From assembly GCA_028023455.1 (NCBI GenBank), contig JAQFVV010012490.1, positions 1,426,001 through 1,490,000 on the forward strand: a stretch of DNA of 64,000 nucleotides, written 5' to 3'. How positions within the stretch are numbered: the stretch's first letter is position 1; each line of letters begins with the position of its first letter. The translations under genes and the position numbers were made by a program. The notes beneath the pieces were generated by a model. The model ran no database searches. It was not told the DNA's origin and saw only the letters and a program-made list of their open reading frames with translations. Shown here piece after piece: positions 50,324-63,800 of the stretch. The stretch is from Epiperipatus broadwayi. Taxonomy: Eukaryota; Onychophora; Udeonychophora; Euonychophora; Peripatidae.

Positions 50324-53300
50324 TATGTATATATATTGTACTCTACCCGGATGACCCCATCCCCCTCAACTACTATTGTATGATGGATGAAAATAACAAT
50401 AACTAACTTCTAGCCCATCAAACTAAATTTTTTTCTTATACATAAAATTCTAATAATACAAATCTATTCATTTCATGTCTAATATATTATATCAATCTTA
50501 ATAAATTATTTAATAATAAAATATTAATAATCATGAGACTTGCTATTTAATCATCCAGTAAGTTACCCACTTTTTAACATTAAGCATATACCAAAAATTA
50601 TACCCTCAATGGCATAGGAATATCACTTAAACATTACTCCACTAAAATATCAATGATACTCCCATAACTCACAATTAAAATTAGCAAATTATGTTTAATA
50701 TTAAAACTTCCTAAGTTAAATTTAATTATAACACAACATAATATTCATCTATTTATTAAAATGATAGTATATTTCTCCTTTACTAAAATTTCATAACCCA
50801 ATCAACATCTCAGGTAACTATTATTGATTGTTAAAATAAATAAATTTGCATAACCAAATGTAAAGAAGGATTTTACTTACATCTAGTTATATTTAAAAAA
50901 TAATTAAGAAACAAATTTACTGATCAATTCTTCCTTTCAAAAGAATTAACACTTTTCTTATAAATTTAATTAAAAAACTAAATAAAAATTATTAAGTAAT
51001 ACTTATCACTTAATTATAATGTAATCATTTTATTTTTATATGGCATATTGGTTATCAGTCTTCATTATGATCATTTGAGTAAGATGAAGAAAAATTTACA
51101 TTACTTAATATTTTGGATACAACATTAAATATCTTTATTCATCACAATATTTTTCATATTTATTATTTTATTTACATTATGTGCAATAATACCAAATATC
51201 TTTAATTATTACAATATATGTGTGGTTAGGATGATGAATAATGACTTGGAAAACAAGAAAAGAAACTCTTGACACTTTGTTAATTTTAAAAACAACACTA
51301 ACTTTTTATCACAGTAATAATACAAAATTTAAGAAAAATTTATATATCTTATATTTACTTAAATTTTTTTTAACATATTATACAAAACTTAAAACTAACA
51401 TTAACAAAATATTTGTAATAAAATAAATAATTTACAACTAGCATATAGTATCTTTCATACTTTACTCTATGAATATTATATTTCTTAATATTTATTTCCA
51501 TAATAAAATATAACAATAAAACATACCATTTGTATTTTATCACATTCTAAATATTTCACAAACATATTTGTTATATTATCATTACTCTAACTTTACTCTG
51601 CCTATAATATTATGATTTAATTATAATTATAATGTTTATTATTAGCTATAAAATAAACTTTTAATTATTTAAATATTCATTAAAATATGTCACATTATTA
51701 TATTGCTTACAATAATATGAATAATTGTCATGTTTACTTTACAATATCATACCTTTTCTACTTCAGACATTCTTTCTGTATTTTGATTTCTAATATTCAA
51801 TAAAAACTTTCATAAAATTTTTATTTTTACATTCTTTTAGCATCCTATTTGTTCTATGTTTACTTCTTCTTGCATTAAATAGATTTATTTTATCATCATT
51901 TGATAGTTTAGCTATTATTATTGCTTAAATATACAATTCCTTAATATGATATATATATACTAATGCAATTTTCATGATTACAAGTGTGGAATGGATATCT
52001 CATAAAATTATAATCAACAATGATACCATGGATTATGTAACTTAAGGCCCCATTTTCTTGTATCTACCTTAATTTCTATCTTGGCTTCTATTTTAAGCTC
52101 TTACAGATTTTTAGAAAAAATGACCCTATCAATATATCACAAATACTCTAACTATATATCACAACTACTCTAACTTACTTTGTACTGTATCCTACTTAAC
52201 ATTAAATAGCACATCACTACTATTACAACATTTCCTAAAAAAACTATCCTGTACTACTACTTTACATCTAAGGACTCAGTATAAAATACTTAGCATTGCA
52301 TAAAAACATTATTCATCGTTTCTTAAAATAATATCTAAACTTATTCTTAACATTTTCATACTTTGAAGATACTAAAAAGATTTTAAAAAACAAACAAATA
52401 GTTTATGATATAATTTATCATAAATACAATAAATCAATTATCATTAACTTATTCAGAGATCAATTATACTCACATGTATATAGTCATATTAAGATTATAA
52501 TAAATATATTCATTCCTATATCATATCATATACCTTTATGTAAATACACACAATAAATACTACACATTTATTTTATCTGATTCCTGACTTAAATAATTTA
52601 ATATCATTACCTTATATTAAAAAATAAAATAAACTTACTTTAATCATAATATTTTATGATCATTATTAATGATAATCTTGTACATATAACTTCTTTTATG
52701 TTATAGAATCACAATCAAAAACAAAGAAAAATTTTGATTTTTCTTCTTTTTTTTTATATTCAAAAAATTCTAAAATCTTAAATCTAAAAATAACATATAA
52801 ACAAATAATTAGGAGTATTTAATACTATTTTAAAAACTATAGATCATATACTAAAGTACTAAGTTTTCTTTAACTCTTTGAACTAAATAAAATCATATTT
52901 GTCAGTGGGTAACTTGTTGTTATGATGACCGCAACCAATTGCTACTTGAAACAAAAGACATTTCTTCATCTTCTTCTCTCACCTTCATGCTTTTCTGTTT
53001 TTTTATCATAATTGGAAACATGAAGAAAAATTCATATAAAAGTTATTTATTAATAGCAATAGGTTCTTTTATAAAAAAAGTCATACTTCCCTATATCATT
53101 GATACAAAAATTCCTTCACATTTAATAAATATGTATTTTATTATTTAATAAAGATATTTACCATATTTTTAAGTTTCATTTCTTTCCTCCAACTTTAAAA
53201 ATATTTACTGTAGAATTATAAAGTTCTAGACTTTTCCAAGTAATTCATATTTAATATGTTAATAATTCTAATACCTACACTATATTAAAGTTGGTGGATA

Positions 53301-54909
53301 AACTTTTAATAAAATTAATCAGAACTATATCTTTCTTCTTTTAGACCATTATCATCCTAATAAAGTCATTAATAAATTTTTATCTGGATATGTCAATAGT
53401 TTTAATAAATAAAAATAATTATCTTTATCATTATTAATGATTTAGTAGAAAATGTTCTGTACCATTCTGCATATGAAAATTAATAAAAAATAAATTCCTT
53501 AGTCTCCTTTGTGCTTTCTGTAGGCAAAATGGTTTCATAATCTGCATGGTTTCTTATGAAAATACATGTTTATCTTTCTTTTATTAATCAGCTCCTGTAG
53601 TATATGAATAAGGATAGTTTGGCTTTTTGTTCCATAGTGAAATTAGTAAAAAACTTTTAAAGATATATCCCATGTTTTTTACAAGTTATTATTATTACTT
53701 TTAATGTTATAATAATAAAATTTCAATAAATTTATACTTAAAATTTTAAGACAAAAGAAATACAATTTTATTCCTTAAAAATTTGATTTCTCCTATTTCA
53801 CCTGCTCATCCTATATTTATAGAAAAAATTTCACAATATCTGATTGGTTAATTATTTCCAGTCTGGCACAAAAATGAATATTAATTAATGTCTACACTTT
53901 TAAAATGATTTTATGACTAATACTATTAAACCAATATTTTCTTAATTTTAATAATACAAAATTTAAATTTATCTTTTTAATAATAATATGCACTTTGTTT
54001 AAAGTTAAATTTTGATACATAAATTTTATAATTTACATTATTATGATGACTATAAATTTTAGAAACTTTTTAATGAAATTGATATATTAAAATAACAATA
54101 ACATTTATTATTTAAACAAGCAATAAATTGAATTGAGAACCAGGAAGTAAATTTATTTTTATTAAAGGAATCTCACTTTTCATTTATTTCATCATTAATT
54201 AAATGATTTTAAACAAATAAATAGCAATTTTTAACTTGACTATTAATAATTATAAAAATATTAACTTTAATCATTATAACTACCAATTTAAAATACTTTA
54301 TATAATTTTAACTATTACCCATTTTTATTCCAAAATAAATAGCACAATTTTATATTTCAAATTTATAACTTAAATGGATTATATTGTTTAAAGAATATTA
54401 ATTTAAATTTAACACTAATGAAACAGTATCTTTTAACTAATCTTACAAATTAAATAACAGGCTTTTAACCATCACTATAAAAAATTTTAAAAACATTTAT
54501 TAAAATTGACCATTACTTACAACCATATAATGAAGTAGCAAAATAGAAAGGCTACAATATATATAATAACATTCAGGGTGGGCTAACAAAGAAGTAAGTA
54601 TACCTTAGAGTAGACTAGTTCTAATGCTGCACTAAGACAAAAGTATCTAATCAGGGGTGTTCTAATACTCTCTAAGCAAATCTTAAGCAGGGTTACATAA
54701 AATTAGGTTATTTCAAAATATTATCAATCTAAATAAATCTTTTTAAGCAAGTCAGAATATTTCATCAAAACAAATCTTTTGAATTAAATCAGACCTCTTA
54801 ATTAATAATTCTTTCTTAAATATTATGCAAATCTCAAGCAAAATAATTCTTTAATAGGCAAACAAATCTTCTGCTTCTTAAGTTCTTATACCAACAATGA
54901 ATGTGATCC
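50324..54909. other. Gene-poor AT-rich stretch
   Basis: Very few G or C bases. Open frames of 60-70 codons carry no protein signature. No element or RNA gene is recognised. Confidence 0.5.
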
Positions 54910-54964
54910 AAAAAGAAGGAGAAGGAGGAGGAGAAGAAGAAGGAGGAGGAGGAGAAGAAGAAAA
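54910..54964. repeat. Purine (GGA/GAA) tract, 55 bp
   Basis: Continuous purine run of GGA and GAA units, nearly a mirror repeat, on the plus strand. Such tracts can form triplex DNA; here it is probably a microsatellite. Confidence 0.85.
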
Positions 54965-56079
54965 TATGATAGAATTTTTGGGAGGATATCTTAATACAAT
55001 AAATAATTATTATTTTTAACATTATTCATGAAAACTTATAATAAAACAATTATAGCATACTAGGATGATTTTTGTGATACTATGAGTAGGAGTATACTTA
55101 AGTCTTTCAACTATAATATGTTTAAGAATAGGCTATATTTTAAAATAACTTTTTTAAGATTTTATACACCTGCAATTACAAATAAGCTTGATTGATAAGC
55201 TAATATTATTTAAATTCATTTATATAAATCTATTTTATAATAACAATATTTTACAATAGTAGTTATAAATCAACACAATAGCTTATAAAATAATTCACTA
55301 TCTCTAACATAGTAATAGCATTTGCTTATCAGAAAATAAACTTTGTAATTTTTTTAAAAAATATACTATCACAAGTACCTGACATTAAATTCTATAGACA
55401 GAACTTAAGGTTACAATATATAAAGATAGATATAGCCAGTGTGAATGATTTAATGTTATAGTAACCCAGTGTACATAAAATGTTTATGAAGAGTATTATA
55501 AAAGTTAGATGTGGCCCAAATATCGAGGTGTTAGAAAAAATAATTGTGTTGAAGGGGGGTAAGCTAGACAAATTAGTACCAAATATTATTGCTTGGTTTT
55601 CTAATGTCAACTGGCCATTAGGTAAGGATATATATATACAGTTATAAAATTAAGATAGAAATAGGTTAACTATTACTATAATTTGGCAAAATAGACACAA
55701 TTCATGACTATACAGAAATGTAAATAAAACTTAAAAAATTACAGCACTGAATATATATGCACAGAATCTCTTTGATAATCATTCTACTATAACACAAAAA
55801 ATGTTATATATCCCTAATAAATACTTCTTGAATAAGCTGCTGTAAAAACAATTTACAACTATGTCTTATTTATTAATAATGGTAGAAATAAATACTAATA
55901 ATATATAACTTAGACAGAAGTATTTTCAATTACTTAGATTATAATCATTATTGACTGAAATTATCTGAACAATAAACAGATAATTAACATCTAAATAATG
56001 AAAAGCACTTCTGTATATATTATTACTGTTTACTTCTACCATTGTTATAATTTAAACATATTATATATTCTTTATTAAT
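54965..56079. other. AT-rich spacer
   Basis: No gene or known element is seen. The 72-codon frame at 55392-55610 is hydrophobic but unremarkable. Confidence 0.45.
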
Positions 56080-57290
56080 CATTGTCAATCATTATCAATC
56101 CACTACAGGAAGAAAGTCTCTCCAAGTTCAATCCATCTTCTCCGATCTCTAGCCTCTCTTCTCCATATCAACCCTGCACATTTCCTAATTTTATTCATCC
56201 ATCTCACATGTGAACTCTTTCTGGTCTTTTACAATCTCTTGGACTTTGGTTTAAGATTTCAATTATTCATTTATTACCATCTCTTCTAGCAATATGTCCT
56301 GCCCAACACCACTTCAGTCTCTTAATTCTTTCAATGATATCAGTAATACTTGTTTGTTCTCTTACTCATGTATTTTGTTTTTAATATATTCTTATTATTC
56401 CTAACATGCATAATATCTCTATACTTCTTTAGAGTGGTCTGACATCTCTGTATTGCACTTCTGTTAAGTGTCCAAGTCTCAGATCCATAAATAAGAACTG
56501 GTAAAACACATTTATTAAAAACTTTCATTTTCAAACACATAAGCCTATTTTTCTTTTAATACTGAGTTATTTCTACCCAAAGCATTTCAACAAAGTTTAA
56601 TTCTATGACTAATTTCATCCATTATGTTTCCATTTATAGTAATAATCTGACCAAGGTATTTGTAGTTAACTTATTCTAACTCATCATTATCAATCTTTAT
56701 TTTCACTTTTTGAGGAAATTCATTGAACATTACTTTAGTCTATTTTAATGTTTACTTTTAGTACTATTTTCTTATTTTCATTTGATAACTCTTAATATTT
56801 CTTGAAATTCTGAAGCATTACTTGCAAAAATATCTACATCACCTGCAAAATCTAAATGACATAAATAATCCTCATTTATTTTTATTCCTTTAACTTCTTA
56901 TTTTAAACCACAAATTACTACCTGCAGCAATGCTGTAATAAGTTTTGAAGATATGGAGTCATTTTGTCTTACACCCTTCTCAATAATAACTTTCCTAGTA
57001 TTATTATGTAATCTAATTGTTGCTGTTGCATTTTTATAAATATTCTTTAAAATGTGACAATATCCTAGAGTCTATACTTTGATGATCCAATGCTTTAATC
57101 ACTGAAGAAATGTTTATAGAATCAAATGTCTTTTCATAATATACAAATCCAAAGCATAATGGGAACTGAAATTCATTGGTCCTTTCTATAACTTTTCTCA
57201 ATACTTGGATTTGATCTATTGTAGTAAATCCATTTCTAAATCCAGCATGTTCTTTTGGTTGGTTGAATTCCAAAGTTCTATATACATTTT
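56080..57290 (-). pseudogene. RTE-type LINE, RT to 3' end, degraded
   Basis: From the 5' side on the minus strand, FNQPKEHAGFRNGFTTIDQI and motif A FVYYEKTFDSI lie in the frame 57034-57273. A KNATATIRLHNNTRK block follows (about 57000-57050). Motif B reads GVRQNDSISSKLIT (about 56940-56980), and motif C reads HLDFAGDVDIFASN, where FAGD replaces the catalytic FADD (about 56836-56860). The KCVLPVLIYGSETWTLNRSA block lies in 56340-56540. The 3' end near 56080 matches the other RTE copies (CCACTACAGGAAGAAAGTCT on the plus strand). Multiple stops and the lost catalytic Asp make it inactive. It retains more of the RT than any other copy here. Confidence 0.88.
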
Positions 57291-58900
57291 AATATCACAA
57301 TACATTAAATTTTGTAAAAATGCATTAACAATCCAAAAATTTTATTAGTTTATGATAAGTATCTAAATAAAAAAAATTATATATAAAATAATCATGTGAT
57401 TAATTGATAGGAAAATCATGTGATATTTAAGCTACAAAGAGCAGGTCGAATACAAGTGTTTTCTCAAATTTTCAAATAGATTTCTTTTATTAACTGACAA
57501 TCAACTTTTAGCTCTTGACTCCACTACTTCTTCATTGGATTACACTTCACAAGGAAAATTTATAAAAGACAGGTAGCAGTTATAAATATGAGGTATTAGA
57601 ATAAAGAATGGGTGTTATTGCTTCTACATGCACACAGCTCTTAAAATTAATCATGGTAACAAAATGTTTGACTAAATTGAAATTATCCTATTTAGGTCAT
57701 ATCATGAGACAATTTGTTAAGAAAGTGTACAATGCTTGAAAAAGTTAGTAAAGGAGAATAATCAATAATAAATTGGATGAGTCCATCAACATAATAAATT
57801 TGTCTTTAACTGTCCTAAAACCCAAAGAAATAATATATTATTCTGGAGAAATGTTACTTATATGATCACTAAATTCATATGATATTCAAGCACTCATGTA
57901 GAAGACTATGCTATGCACAACAGTTTCATTTGACTATTAGATTTGCTCATATAACAGTTGATCCCCTGTGCAAAACTACATAGACAAATCATTTTTGTTA
58001 TTATTATTCAGTGACCATGTTTAAGATTAAAAGTTTTTCAGGGTCCAAAAACATATGCCAAACTTAGGCAAAATTATGTAAGGAATTTAAAAAGCTTAAA
58101 TGTTTGTTTTGAAAAGCTATTTATTTATCATGAGGATATATAATATGATAGGGAAAGTGTAACAATTACAGTCTCAGGACACAATCATTTAAGAAATCAT
58201 TACATTTATATATAGTCCACTATTGTGTTAAAAATATGGAAACTTTTCCATCAGAAACATTTTTTCTTCACAGGCCTTTTCAATCAACATATAAAAGTAT
58301 AGTGAAATTCAAGAATAGGCTCAGGATTTTATAAAAATAAATTTCACTAAAAAAAAAAGTATGTTGACCAAATTCTTATTAGAAAATGATACATCAGAGT
58401 GTGGTATCAGAAAATAGTAATATTAAATTGCTTAAAACTATAAAAATGAATGAGTAAACAGAATAGTCGCATTCAACAGATGTGATAGAATTGAGCACAA
58501 TAATAGAAACTCAATAAATGTTAAAGACAAATTGTAGAATCTATTAAAATTACAGTGAATCATAAAATTATTGCTATTATCCCGATATATGACTTCTTGG
58601 TCTCTATCTAATTATTTTTGTTTAAATATTTTTTCTATTAATCTCATGGAATAATAATTTAGTGCATTTGCTTACATGTCTATGATCTACATTAAAATTA
58701 GCATAAAACTAAACTAATCAATAAATAATCAAAATTATCTCAAATTCAGAACTCAACCAGATTAGCCAAGAAAATAAACTCTAAAACACTACCAATGGTT
58801 TGACTGCTATAAACAGAATTCTCAAGTTAAAGACCTACAAAATAACATACACACACACACACTAAACATTACCCACAATTCCATGTACCTCCCATACACC
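57291..58900. other. AT-rich spacer
   Basis: A CA repeat occurs at about 58849-58862. No gene or element is recognised. Confidence 0.45.
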
Positions 58901-59098
58901 CTTAATATTAAAAAAAACTTTTAAATAAGTTAATTGCTTCAGAATTATAAATTCTTAATAATAAAAATTCTTTAATTCTTTTTATTTCATTTATCTTAAA
59001 GAAGACAACCTTAGCTTCATCAAAATTAATATATATTATAACGATCGAAATGAAAGTGAAGATCGAATCTAACCGCAAAAACAATATCTGCACTACAA

Positions 59099-59125
59099 GG
59101 GCGCCATCTAGGCATTTGAGCCTAG
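59099..59125. promoter_or_regulatory. CTCF-like site next to a perfect 6-bp hairpin
   Basis: GGGCGCCATCTAGGCA (59099 onwards), read inverted as TGCCTAGATGGCGCCC, resembles the conserved CTCF core (CC..AG.TGGCGCC). CTAGGC and GCCTAG (59108-59113 and 59120-59125) form a perfect inverted repeat overlapping it. CTCF marks boundaries and promoters in many animals. One motif match without binding data is weak evidence. Confidence 0.35.
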
Positions 59126-59433
59126 AAAAATTTATAAAATAGGCAGATACGCGCTGTTAAGATTCCACTTTCTTTAAATATTCCGACCGTTAGCCCAAGT
59201 CACTAGCTCAGCGGAGACGCAGAGATAAAAATCTATAAATTTTATATCTTAAATATAAAAGAATAAAAGCCACTGCCAGAAATTAACACGTAAAAATATT
59301 TATTTACGCACATATAAAATAACATTTAAATTTTGAGGAATAAATTTAACGTTTATATTTTTATATTGATCTTTAATTCTAAATTTAAGTAGATTTCAAA
59401 TAATGAGTTTACTATTTATTTAGAGGGTCGAGT

Positions 59434-59610
59434 ATGAATGGACTACATAGGTCTGCATTTGAAAAGAAAATATTCTTCCCTGATTTAACCTTAGGCAACA
59501 AATTTCACAATCAACTGGCGCCAATCCATCTGATACATTCATGTATTCAATGTAGCATGATACGACAACACAAAATACTATATTGTCAGGAATGTACATC
59601 TGAACAATAA
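59434..59610 (+). other. 58-codon frame with two CxxC pairs
   Basis: An ATG-started plus-strand frame ends at TAA (59608-59610). It carries SCIQCSMIRQHKILYCQECT near its end, a CxxC-x10-CxxC spacing like a small zinc ribbon. The first half has no recognisable motif. The opposite strand is also open (107 codons, 59420-59743). It may be a small gene, an exon, or a fragment of a transposase tail. Confidence 0.2.
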
Positions 59611-60670
59611 GTAGAAATAGAGAAGAGATTGACTCTCCACCAACAGGAATGTGACATCTGTTGGCAAGTAGATCAATAAACAAAAAACTCCATAGGAATG
59701 GACTGCGGTCTTCTGCCGACTTACAAACCCATCCATAGGCCAACAGAGGGTGTGTGGCGTATATCTATAATCCTGCCCATAACGGACCTCATACTACATC
59801 TACTAATTACACAAATATATCCAATCCATTGAACCAATTCAACTACGAAATGAATAACCTAAGATTACCCTCCCTTAATATAACTTTACAAAACTATATA
59901 GCCATTCACGCCCGACTTAAATTTAACATTTAAATACGTTCGCACAAATGCATTTTATAAAATTTGTTTTAAAATGTTGAGTATAGATCGATTACATAGA
60001 TTCCACGGTCAAAAACATTTCAAAATAAACATAAACGATCAAAATACAAAATTATTGATACCGACAATCGCAGAGGGAAACTTATAAGTAACCCAATAGT
60101 ATTCACCATAAGATACTTGCGTTGTCACCAATAACTTAAAAGACATCCGAATAAATACATTTTAGATACTCACCGTAAGGTATCATTATTTATCGAATGT
60201 CTATATATTTTGATCAAATATGAAAACCAAAATATAATTAACCGCAAACGAATCCATGCAAGCGTCTATAAACAACTTAAATTTCATACATTTAAATAAT
60301 CTTTACAATAAGAAAAAAAAAATGGAAATGATGTTTATCAATCGGACAACATATAATATTAAACAGTATTAATTTGATTTAAAAACTTACAAAAGTCAGA
60401 TAAGAGTCCGTTTTAACATTTCAGTTGGCTTGTAAAACTTGACGAAAGTTCTTAATTGATTTTAACAATTGTTCATTTCATATAGCTTATGGTAGAAGAG
60501 TCCAGGCCTCTGCTTTCAATTCCCGTTGGCAATTCCCACGGCGTCTCCATTGGAAGAAAATGTTCTGGAGGTAGCATTAGCTGGTTCCATTCTGGTATCA
60601 CAGTCTTTTCATTTTTTTTTTTTTTTAAAACAAACAAAAAAAATGAGAGAGAACGGCAAGTGCGTCTTAC

Positions 60671-60699
60671 CGTTGTCATCAAATCAAGTTGGAAAAACT
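60671..60699 (-). other. Candidate first exon
   Basis: From the predicted start (60699) to a splice donor G|GTAAGA (donor bases 60670-60665) the transcript would have a 29-base exon ending ATGACAACG. A following minus-strand segment encodes PEWNQLMLPPEHFLPMETPW and related sequence to a stop near 60473. Further GTAAGT donors exist at 60390-60385 and 59724-59719. None of this proves a gene; the product is unknown. Confidence 0.25.
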
Positions 60700-60809
60700 G
60701 ACTGGAACTCAATATTTTTTCTTTTTATAGTCCTCCTATGGATTCCATGAACAAAAACGTCACTGTTCTGTTTTTTCGTTATGGTCGGGCCTTTATTTGC
60801 TTCCATTGG
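60699..60809 (-). promoter_or_regulatory. Candidate TATA/initiator promoter with CCAAT and CRE half-site
   Basis: On the minus strand, TATAAAAAG (60729-60721) lies exactly 30 bases before the A of an initiator-like TCAGTT (60701-60696, A at 60699). That is the canonical animal spacing. Upstream are a CRE half-site TGACGT (60762-60757) and a CCAAT box (60809-60805). CpG dinucleotides are locally frequent. Alternatively, on the plus strand, TTTTTTCTTTTTATAG could be a splice acceptor. Confidence 0.45.
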
Positions 60810-60849
60810 TCAAGCTAAAATCTCTTTCTTTTCTTATCTAACTTTTCAT

Positions 60850-63800
60850 CTGACTTTTTAATTAAACAGCTTTTAGATAATTAATAAACAATCATTTCCA
60901 TTTACAGATTACAGGAATTAATTAATACCTGTTTTTATTTTAACTTACGTTATTTTTTTATTAAAATATTTTTATATTTCAACCTTGTATTTTTTTATTA
61001 AAAAAAATACGTTCAAATATTTTTTTTTTTTTGTTTATGAAAAAAATATTTTTAAAGTTTAGCATCTGTGCGAATATATACGTTTAACAATATTTTAATT
61101 TTAGCGTTTAGTTTTTTACTTTTATTTGCGAACTTTTATCAAGTTTTTATTTTAAATTAATGTAACGACATATTTATATATCGTTACAATATATATATAT
61201 TAATTCTAATATTTTCATAGATGAATGATGAATTCATAGTATTAGTTCCAGGAGCTTCCATGCAGTAAAAAATAACAGCTAAATAGTTGATGTTACAATT
61301 AACTAGTAAAAAATATAACTGCTAAATAGGTAACATTACAATTTTACATTATTATTAATAGCAACCATAGAGTTCTATTGAATTTTTATAGATGAATGAA
61401 GATTAAGTTATTCTTAGCTAAAGTTTTTTGGTTATCCAGATATATGCTTGTTATAAATATAGGAAGCATTGTACAACCATAATATACTTTTACATAAGAC
61501 TTATCTATGAAAACTGCATACTTAGATGGAATAATATATTTTACAACCTGAAAAGGCTTTTCAAAACCATCACATAATAGAGATTTCATGATAGTATTTG
61601 AGAAAATACAAAAAATAAAAGATGTTAGTCGTATTTATAACTATGAGTATCATTATCATCATCAGTGATATCAATAGGGGCAAATCCACAAGTTTTTCCA
61701 GACAAACTAGCCCCCTTTTAGATTTTTCAATTTCTTCTTCTTTAGCTTTCTAATCAGTTTCTTAATTCCTCCTCTTAATTATTTAATATTTAATAATGTA
61801 ATGCATTATTCTAAAATTTTATGTAATTAATGAATTTAAAATAAAGGTAAATTATATATGTCAATTTTATGTTATATATAACTATGCCAAAATATATCGG
61901 GCATTTTTGACATAGGTAAATAATTTATTTACATACACACACACACATTTATAGATTACCTCAATCTTGATCTTGATAGACTTATTAAACCATTCTCAGG
62001 GATGAATTTCATTAAATGCTAAAATATGTTTCCATTTACAGTATTTATGTATTAATGCTACTATCAATTAATAAGTTGAAGAAAAGTGATTTTCTTCAAT
62101 TTTGATGCATCACTTCAATTTATTTCCAAGCGTATTCTTCTAACAGATTTGAATTAATTTTCCTTAAATAATTCAGTGTCAGAATGCTTCTGCTGTTGAT
62201 AGCATTCCTGCAGAACTACAACGTATGAATAGTGATTGGATGTCATGATAAGCTTTGGATTATTTTAATAAGTCACATCCGCACCAAAAGAAAAAGATCC
62301 TAAAATATGTCAATTGTCAATTAGTTTTATGACAAGTATATTACTGTATATCTTCTATATGTAAAATACAACGCAAAGGTCATCAAAAAATAGAACAAGT
62401 CTAACACACCCCCTCCCAGCACATTACAGAAAAAGAATTCAGTTAAATAATGAATAAATGAAATAGCAAATAATTTAAATATACAATGCAAATATAACTG
62501 AACGACTTATTTTCTGAAAATCACAAACAATAATCGTGCAAAGAGATTAGATAAATTAATAACAAAGGGAGACTGGAATAGCAAATGACAACTGATTTTA
62601 CATCTTCTTATGTAAAACTGATTATTGTCAAAAGTTTATAATCTTAGCCCACAGATAATTTAAAACTTAATTAGTTTACAAATATCACAAAATTGTTTTC
62701 TCAGTATAGTAGTTGAGATTTAATGAAGGCAATTGAGATTTAAGAAATGTCATTTCTATTTCAATATCAGTTTCTGTAAATGAAATTAAGTCTTTTTTAA
62801 AAAAATAAATAAATAATGATTAAAAAATAAAACAAGAAAAAAAATTTACAATTGACTTACAATATTTTTACATTATTAGTAATAACAACTTCTTTAATGA
62901 CAGTATGTAATTAGACTGAAGAACTTCATAGTATAATTAAAGCATGTCCATAACTTGGATTAGTAATTGTGATGTTCTAATCAGACTCAGGATTTTTTTC
63001 AGTTAATTATCCCATAGTCAATCAAGCTAATATTATCCAGTATTGGTTGATAAATAAGTAACTAGTTATTTGTACTTAGAACTAAAACAAAGATGAATTT
63101 CTTACATCCCTATACCTAATGATTGGCATGTCCTCTTTTTTATCTTCTTATCCTGCAATAGGCTATATTTAATAACCCCTTAATCTTTCTTTTTACTTAC
63201 CATTTGACTAATTTATAAAGTTTATGATTAACAAGCACAGGATGATAAAGTCAAATGCAGTTAGTAGAAAATAATCATCAGGATATATATACACACACAT
63301 ATATATATACTTTTATGCAATTTCCTGGAGCAAGTAGTAATCTATAATTTGATTGCTTAATATTTGATTATAAGATGCACCAGTTTCAATTCAGTGCTAG
63401 AACTTCCAATATTTCAATACTATTAATTTTATGAATAACTTTTTCTCTCTTTTCTTTCTTATTACCACAATGTTATTTTATACATCAAAACTATAATACA
63501 AACACAATCTTATTTTATATATCAAAACTATAATACAAAAATGACAGAAATCTCTGTATTGTCACTCATTAAATGACCATAATGTAATGAATTTGCTCAT
63601 ATTCCTTTATAATGAATATAAATTTAATTACATTTTAAAACTATTAGCCATCAAAGTTGCAAGAATATCTTTTATATAATAAAAACTATAAAGTAAGCAA
63701 AATTAATAACTGGAGTGAAAAATGGAAACAATAAACAATATATTATATGTTTATCAAAATATATTCATATAGTTAAAAAAAAACTGCCATAATTTTTAAT

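Noticed and set aside
60473-60750. Three overlapping open frames on both strands as separate genes
   Set aside because: They overlap the same GC-richer patch, and at least one uses a non-ATG start (TTG). At most one strand can be real.
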